From NCBI GenBank assembly GCA_021162125.1, contig JAGGZG010000003.1, positions 1-14,942 of the forward strand: a DNA stretch of 14,942 nucleotides, read 5' to 3'. How positions within the stretch are numbered: the stretch's first letter is position 1; each line of letters starts with the position of its first letter. A program made the translations under genes and the position numbers. Shown in pieces: positions 1 to 5,283 of this stretch. Origin of the DNA: Anaerolineae bacterium. Its GTDB lineage: Bacteria > Chloroflexota > Anaerolineae > JACIWR01. Under the pieces are notes generated by a model. The model was given only the letters and a program-made list of their open reading frames with translations, was not told the origin of the DNA and did no database searches.

Positions 1-1012
1 GTGCCAGGACATCGGCTCTGCTCTGGCCGCCAAAGGTGACTACCACGTCGTTGTCTTGCGCAGTACGGTCCTTCCCGGCACCACCGAAGAACAAGCGATT
101 CCCACCCTGGAACGCGCCTCGGGACGACAAGCAGGACGCGACTTCGGCGTCTGTTTCAACCCCGAGTTTTTGCGCGAGGGCTCCTCCGTGCGCGATTTCC
201 ACTGCCCCCCTTTCACCCTCATCGGCGCTCACACGGAACAAGCAGGCCAGATCGCCGCCGCTATCTATCAGAAAATTGACGCTCCTCTGATCATTACTTC
301 GATCAAAGTAGCGGAGATGGTCAAGTACGTCTCCAACGCTTTCCACGCGCTCAAAGTGACCTTCGCTAACGAAATCGGCCACATCTGCAAACAGCAGAGC
401 ATTGACAGTCACCAGGTGATGAACATATTCTGTCGTGACACAAAACTGAACATCTCGTCAGCCTATCTCAAACCCGGCTTCGCCTTTGGTGGCTCCTGCC
501 TGCCCAAGGACTTGCGCGCGCTTCTCTACCACAGCCGTCACTTGGATCTGGAGCTGCCGGTACTGGAAAACATCCTGCGCAGCAATCAGAATCAGATAAA
601 AGTGGCACTGAGGATGATTCAAGATACAGGCAAGAAACGGGTGGGCATCCTCGGTCTCAGCTTCAAAGCTGGGACGGATGATTTACGAGAAAGCCCTTTG
701 GTTGAGCTAATTGAACGACTCATCGGAAAGGGCTATCAAGTGCGCGTGTATGATCAAAATGTCTCCCTGGCCCGCTTGCACGGGGCCAACCGCGCCTACA
801 TCGAACGCGAAATCCCCCACATCGCTAACTTGATGACCGGATCAGTGGACGAGATTCTGCAGGAAGCAGATGTCATCGTTATCGGCAACAAAGCCCCCGA
901 GTTCGCCAAAGTGCTGACCTCGCTGCGAGCAGATCAAACGGTCATAGACCTGGTACGCATCTCCGACGAAACTCCGCCCACTAATGGAACTTACAAAGGT
1001 ATATGCTGGTAA
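1..1012 (+). CDS. algD: GDP-mannose 6-dehydrogenase (AlgD type), 5'-truncated
   Basis: Oxidises a nucleotide sugar at C6 to its uronic acid with NAD; AlgD members turn GDP-mannose into GDP-mannuronate. The frame is open from base 2, so the N-terminal NAD-binding part lies outside the window and 336 residues are visible. They begin in the RSTVLPGTT strand. NPEFLREGS and the central helix KYVSNAFHALKVTFANEIG follow, then the catalytic motif GGSCLPKD with the nucleophilic Cys codon at 497-499. The C-terminal nucleotide-binding domain carries GLSFKAGTDDLRESPLVEL. Both this stretch and the final residues GICW match my memory of Pseudomonas AlgD closely, better than UDP-glucose dehydrogenases. The stop at 1010-1012 lies 2 bp before the next gene, so this is the first visible gene of an operon. 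Family assignment is strong. GDP-mannose as the actual substrate is inferred, and another NDP-hexose remains possible. Confidence 0.88.
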   Translation, partial: CQDIGSALAAKGDYHVVVLRSTVLPGTTEEQAIPTLERASGRQAGRDFGVCFNPEFLREGSSVRDFHCPPFTLIGAHTEQAGQIAAAIYQKIDAPLIITSIKVAEMVKYVSNAFHALKVTFANEIGHICKQQSIDSHQVMNIFCRDTKLNISSAYLKPGFAFGGSCLPKDLRALLYHSRHLDLELPVLENILRSNQNQIKVALRMIQDTGKKRVGILGLSFKAGTDDLRESPLVELIERLIGKGYQVRVYDQNVSLARLHGANRAYIEREIPHIANLMTGSVDEILQEADVIVIGNKAPEFAKVLTSLRADQTVIDLVRISDETPPTNGTYKGICW

Positions 1013-1014
1013 TT

Positions 1015-1638
1015 ATGTCAAATCAGAATTACTTCATCCACCCTTCAGCCGCCATCTCCCCCCAGGCTAGCATCGGGGAGGGAACCAGAATCTGGCATCA
1101 GGCTCAGGTGCGAGAGGGCGCTACCCTGGGCCACAATTGCATCATTGGAAAAGGGGTCTACGTTGATTTCGACGTCACCATCGGCGACAACGTCAAAATC
1201 CAGAACGGGGCTTACGTCTACCACGGGGTCACACTCGAGGACGGCGTCTTCGTCGGGCCGGGCGTCATCCTGACCAACGACAAGCTCCCCCGCGCCATCA
1301 ACCCCGACGGCACGCTCAAAAGCGATGCCGACTGGGAGGTGAGCCCCACCCTGGTCAAGCGAGGCGCATCCCTGGGTGCCGGGGCGGTGATCCTGCCCGG
1401 AGTGACCATCGGCCAGTTCGCCCTGGTCGCCGCCGGGGCAGTAGTCACCCATGATGTGCCCGATTATGGCCTGGTGATGGGCAACCCGGCCCGGCTGCGG
1501 GGTTTCGTCTGCCCCTGCGGACACCGTTTGAAAGAAAAGGAAGAGGAAGAAAAGCTGGACGGAGGAATCAGAATGCACTGCCCTATCTGCCAATGGGACA
1601 CCGTCGTCCCCCGCGAACTCTGGGAGGCCGTGAGATGA
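1015..1638 (+). CDS. WbpD/WlbB-type sugar N-acyltransferase (left-handed beta-helix) with Cys4 tail
   Basis: Likely acetylates an amino group on a nucleotide sugar, as WbpD/WlbB enzymes do for UDP-2-acetamido-3-amino-glucuronate. About 160 residues are imperfect hexapeptide repeats (IHPSAAI, IGEGTRIWH, IGDNVKIQNGAYVYHGV, VFVGPGVILTND, LVKRGASLGAGAVILPGVTIG), ending in the usual VMGNPARLRGFV. A short tail then carries C-P-C-G and C-P-I-C pairs separated by a run of Lys/Glu, which looks like a zinc ribbon. I chose ATG 1015 (MSNQNYFIHPSA) because family members begin just before the IHPSA strand and because it follows the upstream stop by 2 bp. An in-frame ATG at 1003 would overlap the upstream gene, but its only Shine-Dalgarno-like run is just 3 nt away. 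The stop overlaps the next start as ATGA (1635-1638), so translation is coupled to the aminotransferase. Confidence 0.85.
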   Translation: MSNQNYFIHPSAAISPQASIGEGTRIWHQAQVREGATLGHNCIIGKGVYVDFDVTIGDNVKIQNGAYVYHGVTLEDGVFVGPGVILTNDKLPRAINPDGTLKSDADWEVSPTLVKRGASLGAGAVILPGVTIGQFALVAAGAVVTHDVPDYGLVMGNPARLRGFVCPCGHRLKEKEEEEKLDGGIRMHCPICQWDTVVPRELWEAVR

Positions 1639-2702
1639 TCCCGATTGCCAAACCCCTGATGGGTGAAGAGGAAAAACAAGCCGTGCTGGCCGTGCTCGAC
1701 TCCGGGATGCTGGCCCAGGGGCCTCGCGTGGCCGAGTTCGAGGAGGCTTTCGCCGCCTTCTGCGGGGTGAAACATGCCATCGCCACCTCGTCCGGCACCA
1801 CGGCCCTGCACGTGGCCCTACTGGCTCACGGCATCGGCCCCGGCGACGAAGTAATCACCACCCCCTTCACTTTCATCGCCTCGGCCAACGCCGTGCTGTA
1901 CGCGGGAGCCAGACCCGTGTTCGTGGACATTGATCCCACCACCTTCAACCTCGACCCGGCGCAGATTGAGGCGGCCATTACTCCCCGTACCAAAGCCATT
2001 CTCCCCGTGCACCTCTTCGGCCTGCCCTGTGACATGCCGGCCATCACCGCCCTGGCCAAGCAATACGGCCTGGCTGTAATCGAAGACGCCTGCCAAGCCC
2101 ACGGCGCGGCCATTAACGGCCGGCGCGTCGGCAGCTTCGGCACAGGCTGTTTCTCCTTCTACCCCACGAAGAACATCACCACCGCCGAAGGGGGGATGAT
2201 CACCACCGACGATGACGACGTCGCCGAGCGGGCGCGCCTGATCCGCAGCCACGGGATGCGCCGCCGCTACTACCACGAAAGCCTGGGATACAACTTCCGC
2301 ATGACCGAGATACACGCCGCCATTGGCCTGGCCCAACTGCCCAAACTGGAAACGTTCAACCGGCAGCGCATCACCAATGCTCGCTACTTCTCGGCGCGGC
2401 TGCGGAACGTCATCACCCCGCAGGTACCGGCGGGTTATCGCCACGTCTTCCACCAGTACACCATCCGCGTTCCGGGCAACCGGGATGCCCTGGCTGAAGG
2501 GCTGCGACAGCGCGGCATCGCCACCGGCATCTACTATCCCCTGCCCATCCACCAACAAACCCTTTACCAACAAATGGGCTACGACGGGCACTTCCCCGTC
2601 GCGGAGCAGATGAGCCGTGAGGTGCTCTCCCTGCCCGTACACCCTGCCCTGACCCCAGAGGAACGCGATCTCATCGTCCAGGCGGTGAACGAGCTGGTCT
2701 GA
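1635..2702 (+). CDS. DegT/DnrJ/EryC1/StrS family sugar aminotransferase
   Basis: PLP-dependent enzyme that transaminates a keto nucleotide sugar to the amino sugar, normally using glutamate. The 355 residues show the full family pattern: SSGTTALHVAL (phosphate-binding region), GPGDEVITTPFTFIASANA, PVFVDIDPTTFNLD, VIEDACQAHGA with Asp151 for the PLP ring nitrogen, and SFYPTKNITTAEGGM with the Schiff-base Lys179. The C-terminal GIATGIYYPLPIHQQ and LSLPVHPALT are also typical. Start ATG 1635 overlaps the previous stop (ATGA) and has GGGAGG (1622-1627) 7 nt upstream. An upstream in-frame start at 1593 would lie inside the acyltransferase and is rejected. Beside a WbpD-like acetyltransferase the natural job is that of WbpE/WlbC, making a 3-amino sugar that is then acetylated. 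A 4-amino specificity cannot be excluded from sequence alone. Confidence 0.88.
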   Translation: MIPIAKPLMGEEEKQAVLAVLDSGMLAQGPRVAEFEEAFAAFCGVKHAIATSSGTTALHVALLAHGIGPGDEVITTPFTFIASANAVLYAGARPVFVDIDPTTFNLDPAQIEAAITPRTKAILPVHLFGLPCDMPAITALAKQYGLAVIEDACQAHGAAINGRRVGSFGTGCFSFYPTKNITTAEGGMITTDDDDVAERARLIRSHGMRRRYYHESLGYNFRMTEIHAAIGLAQLPKLETFNRQRITNARYFSARLRNVITPQVPAGYRHVFHQYTIRVPGNRDALAEGLRQRGIATGIYYPLPIHQQTLYQQMGYDGHFPVAEQMSREVLSLPVHPALTPEERDLIVQAVNELV

Positions 2703-2716
2703 CCCAACCTTTTGGG
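2703..2716 (+). terminator. Possible weak hairpin after the sugar operon
   Basis: Directly after the TGA stop, CCCAA and TTGGG pair around a CCTT loop. No T-tract follows (the next bases are CCCGTTCC), so it is at best a weak or factor-assisted terminator. Confidence 0.2.
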
Positions 2717-2754
2717 CCCGTTCCACAAAACATCCCCTGTTGTAGGTCGGACAG

Positions 2755-2771
2755 AGACGTTCGACACGTCT
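2755..2771. repeat. Small inverted repeat upstream of the trmI promoter
   Basis: AGACGT and ACGTCT are separated by TCGAC, giving a perfect 6-bp palindrome with a 5-nt centre, 56 bp upstream of the -35 box of the next gene. It could be an operator or chance. No partner copy was noticed elsewhere in the window. Confidence 0.25.
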
Positions 2772-2826
2772 CCCCACCGGTAAGGGCACCACCGCGATTG
2801 CCTGCACATGGTGGCCTCCGTCCAGG

Positions 2827-2855
2827 TTGCGCGACTGACGGGCATAGGTTATAAT
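2827..2855 (+). promoter_or_regulatory. Sigma70-type promoter of the trmI-like gene
   Basis: A -35 box TTGCGC (2827-2832), a 17-bp spacer and a perfect -10 box TATAAT (2850-2855) predict transcription starting near 2862 and a leader of about 28 nt. The methyltransferase gene is therefore its own transcription unit and need not depend on the sugar operon. The ATG at 2854 lies inside or before the predicted start of the transcript, so it cannot be the translation start. Confidence 0.72.
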
Positions 2856-2889
2856 GGGAGCATCCCCAACCCACTTAAGGAGGCCAGCA

Positions 2890-3747
2890 GTGAACATTGC
2901 CAACGTTGCCCAGGAAGGTGACCTCGTGCTCCTGATCGCCAAAGATTACAAACGTTTCCTGGTGCGATTGCACGCCGGAGGCGAGTTACAAACCCATCGT
3001 GGCGTGCTCCGCCACGACGACCTCCTCGACCGGCCGTTGGGCCGCGAGGTGCTCTCCCACCTGGGCTACCCCTTCCTGGTGCTGGAGCCCTCCCTCCACG
3101 ATTTGATCCATGACATCAAACGCACCACTCAGATAATGTACCCCAAGGACATCGGCTACGTGCTGTTGAAGATGAACATCGCCTCTGGGCGGCTGGTGAT
3201 CGAGGCTGGCACCGGCAGTGGCGGATTGACCCTGGCCCTGGCACGCGCTGTAGCACCCAATGGTCGGGTGTACTCCTACGAGATTCGTCCCGATGTGGTA
3301 CGGCTGGCGGCGAAAAACCTGGAGCGCGTGGGCCTGCGTGAGTTCGTCGAACTGAAAGAGCGCGACATCGCCACTGGCTTCGACGAGCACGACGTCGACG
3401 CCCTGTTCCTGGACGTGCGCCGTCCGTGGAATTACCTGAGCCAAGCAGCAGCAGCTCTCAAGGGAAGCGGATTTTTCGGCAGTATCGTGCCCACCACCAA
3501 TCAAGTGGTGCAGCTCATCCAGGCCCTGCCCGACGCCGGCTTCTCGGCTATCGAGGTCGAGGAGTTACTGCTACGCCCGTACAAAGCCATCGCCGCCCGC
3601 CTGCGCCCCATGGACCGTATGGTCGCCCACACCGGGTATCTGATCTTCGCACGGCGCATTGACCGCCGGAGCACCACGGTGGACTGGGGCGCGCCGCCGC
3701 AGCGTCCGGCGCACGAAGCACGTGCCCGCGAGGAGACCGCCCGCTAA
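2890..3747 (+). CDS. trmI: tRNA (adenine-58-N1)-methyltransferase, TrmI type
   Basis: Class I SAM-dependent enzyme that methylates N1 of A58 in the tRNA T-loop, acting as a tetramer in known homologues. The start is GTG 2890, with AAGGAGG (2877-2883) 6 nt upstream, giving 285 residues; the longer frame from 2854 begins inside the promoter. Residues 1-70 form the small beta N-terminal domain. RTTQIMYPKD (79-88) is the TrmI signature, VIEAGTGSGGLT (103-114) the SAM-binding loop, and LDVRRPW (174-180) contains the predicted catalytic Asp175, corresponding to LDxxxPW in Thermus TrmI. YKAIAARLRPMDRMVAHTGYL is the conserved end of the fold. The last 35 or so residues are basic, Arg/Ala/Glu-rich and look disordered. 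It sits alone between a promoter and a strong hairpin, with no functional link to its neighbours apparent. Confidence 0.9.
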   Translation: MNIANVAQEGDLVLLIAKDYKRFLVRLHAGGELQTHRGVLRHDDLLDRPLGREVLSHLGYPFLVLEPSLHDLIHDIKRTTQIMYPKDIGYVLLKMNIASGRLVIEAGTGSGGLTLALARAVAPNGRVYSYEIRPDVVRLAAKNLERVGLREFVELKERDIATGFDEHDVDALFLDVRRPWNYLSQAAAALKGSGFFGSIVPTTNQVVQLIQALPDAGFSAIEVEELLLRPYKAIAARLRPMDRMVAHTGYLIFARRIDRRSTTVDWGAPPQRPAHEARAREETAR

Positions 3748-3750
3748 CAG

Positions 3751-3785
3751 CAGAATCCCGTTTTCTTGCAGAAAACGGGATTCTG
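3751..3785. terminator. 15-bp perfect hairpin between convergent genes
   Basis: CAGAATCCCGTTTTC (3751-3765) and its exact complement (3771-3785) flank a 5-nt loop TTGCA. It lies 3 bp after the trmI stop and 29 bp beyond the stop of the convergent lipoprotein gene, so it probably serves both as a bidirectional terminator. Neither side has a clear T-tract after the stem, unlike a textbook intrinsic terminator. Confidence 0.7.
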
Positions 3786-3814
3786 GGAGAACACGGGTTT
3801 CTTGATTGCCGCGA

Positions 3815-5092
3815 TTATTTCTGATTCCAGGGCCCTGCGGGCGGAACGTCCACGGTGATCCAGTGGGGGTCTACGTGGTCGTTGACCACCCACACGTCCT
3901 CGTGAATCAGACCGGCGTAGAACTCATCCGGGTTGCGCCACAGGGGATCCAGAATGGTGATCCCGCCAGTAATTTGCACCCGCTGCCCGGGATCCAGGTA
4001 GTAAAAGGTGTTACCGTCCACCACTTCGGCACGCAGTTCTTCGGGACGGCCCAGTGCCCAGCGGAAAGGATAAGGATACGCCGGGTTACTGGCCCAGTCA
4101 ATCCCAAAGCGCCACGCACCGGAGGATTGATACCACCCCAGGCTGCTGAAGTTCTGGTCGCTGGTGTACACCGTGCCCGGCGCAGGACCGGTGGTGCGGA
4201 TCGGGGTATCGCCGTAGTTCTCGACGGTGGCAGTGAACCACAGAGTGCCCCCCAGCGGGATTATCGTGTCCGACACCTCCCATTCCAGGCCAACGATCCG
4301 CGCGCGGGGCACGCCGCCGTCCTTGATAGTCAGAGTGTCAGTGACCATCTCCTTGTTGCCCACCTTATCCTCGGCCAGAGCGACCAGGGTGTAAGTGCCG
4401 TCAGGCGGTGGCTTCGCGCCGCGATCTACCCCACCCTCGTAGTCGTAGCGATGGGTGCCCACTTCCCCCGGCTTGACGATGCTGTGTGGCCCCTCGTCCT
4501 CGGTGATGGGATACTTGATGCCGTCCTCCCCGATGAGATAGACCAGCACGGTAGCCTCTTTGGTCAGGTCGTAGTTGATCTTCACCCGGTCATGCACGCC
4601 GTCACGGTTAGGCGTGAACTCGTGATGATCCACGCCGAAACCCAAAAGTTGCGGGTAGGTAGTGTCTGCGTTCACCAAAGTCAGCGACTTACTCACCGTC
4701 TCGGTGCGTCCCTGCTCGTCGGCGGCCTCGATGACCAGGGTATACTCGCCGCTGGGCAACATCCGCGCGCGGATCAGATCACCCTGCGAGCGGTCAATCA
4801 CCCCGCCGAAGTACACGCTATACCCAGCGCCGGTTGACCGTGAGCGAGGACGATTCCGGCGGAAGTAGTGCTTCTCCCCACTGGCATCCACCAGATAGAT
4901 GGACACGTCGGCGTTGCGGCGAAGCTTATACCGGATCAGGGTCACATCGTTGTGACCGTCGGCATCAGGCGAGATGGTAGCCGGGTAGACGTCCACGTCA
5001 TAGAGAAGAGCGCGAGAGAAGCAAGCGCTCAGGCTGAGAGACAGGCACGCGCACGCCACCAGCAGAATCAACCATCTGAGTGTGGATCGCAA
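3815..5092 (-). CDS. Predicted lipoprotein with two FlgD-like Ig repeats and a C-terminal beta domain
   Basis: Function not known; a surface-anchored beta protein. The start is inferred to be TTG 5092, preceded 9 nt upstream by AAGGGAGG (5102-5109 on the complement), giving 425 residues. They open with MRSTLRW, a hydrophobic stretch and the lipobox LSAC with Cys24. Longer in-frame starts up to 5266 would sit upstream of the predicted promoter and bury the signal peptide. Residues 33-140 form one FlgD-type Ig unit (TISPDADGHNDV...GEYTLVIEAADEQG). Residues 152-256 form a second (EFTPNRDGVHDRVKI...DGTYTLVALAEDKVGN). Residues 265-418 form a different beta-rich region with ENYGDTPIRT, PGTVYTSDQNF, GAWRFGIDWA and DPGQRVQITGGI, resembling the CARDB or next-to-BRCA1 style of extracellular domain, though I cannot name it. 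It is transcribed alone, divergent from the GT-C gene at 5284. Confidence 0.82.
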   Translation of the reverse strand: MRSTLRWLILLVACACLSLSLSACFSRALLYDVDVYPATISPDADGHNDVTLIRYKLRRNADVSIYLVDASGEKHYFRRNRPRSRSTGAGYSVYFGGVIDRSQGDLIRARMLPSGEYTLVIEAADEQGRTETVSKSLTLVNADTTYPQLLGFGVDHHEFTPNRDGVHDRVKINYDLTKEATVLVYLIGEDGIKYPITEDEGPHSIVKPGEVGTHRYDYEGGVDRGAKPPPDGTYTLVALAEDKVGNKEMVTDTLTIKDGGVPRARIVGLEWEVSDTIIPLGGTLWFTATVENYGDTPIRTTGPAPGTVYTSDQNFSSLGWYQSSGAWRFGIDWASNPAYPYPFRWALGRPEELRAEVVDGNTFYYLDPGQRVQITGGITILDPLWRNPDEFYAGLIHEDVWVVNDHVDPHWITVDVPPAGPWNQK

Positions 5093-5101
5093 GGAAACGT
5101 T

Positions 5102-5109
5102 CCTCCCTT
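5102..5109 (-). promoter_or_regulatory. Shine-Dalgarno deciding the TTG start of the lipoprotein
   Basis: On the minus strand AAGGGAGG is followed by 9 nt (AACGTTTCC) and then TTG 5092. No ATG or GTG lies in frame between this site and the hydrophobic segment. The first codon after the site that suits initiation is this TTG. Confidence 0.7.
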
Positions 5110-5141
5110 CACACGGTGTAGGATATGGGATACAGGACGTA

Positions 5142-5170
5142 AGTGTACCAGATTGGGGAGCTGGTGTCAA
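5142..5170 (-). promoter_or_regulatory. Sigma70-type promoter of the lipoprotein gene
   Basis: On the minus strand, a perfect -35 box TTGACA (5170-5165), a 17-bp spacer and a -10 box TACACT (5147-5142) with TGG just before it. Predicted transcription starts near 5135, giving a leader of about 43 nt to the TTG start and excluding the longer open frame that begins at 5266. Confidence 0.68.
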
Positions 5171-5183
5171 ATCGGGGGAACAG

Positions 5184-5202
5184 GGGCACTTAAGAAATGC
5201 CC
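5184..5202. repeat. Inverted repeat between divergent promoters
   Basis: GGGCA (5184-5188) and TGCCC (5198-5202) surround a 9-nt centre with CTTAAG. It lies between the two outward-facing -35 boxes, where one dimeric regulator could affect both genes. The arms are only 5 bp, so chance is quite possible. Confidence 0.25.
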
Positions 5203-5222
5203 GGCACCTCGAAAAGATGTAC

Positions 5223-5251
5223 TTGCCCTTCTCCAGAGTACGTGTTATAAT
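5223..5251 (+). promoter_or_regulatory. Sigma70-type extended -10 promoter of the GT-C gene
   Basis: A -35 box TTGCCC (5223-5228), a 17-bp spacer, then TGT followed by a perfect TATAAT (5246-5251), which forms an extended -10. Transcription is expected to start near 5258, leaving a leader of about 26 nt to the GTG start at 5284. Confidence 0.7.
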
Positions 5252-5283
5252 CGCGCCAACAGACAAAGATGGGGGAAGCGGAT

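Noticed and set aside
1818..2942. 374-aa open frame on the minus strand
   Set aside because: Lies opposite the well-supported aminotransferase. It is a GC-rich shadow frame without recognisable motifs or a ribosome site.
3806..4837. 343-aa open frame on the plus strand, and a further one at 4868-5287
   Set aside because: Antisense to the lipoprotein, which has signal peptide, Ig repeats, promoter and ribosome site. The plus-strand translations show no family motif.
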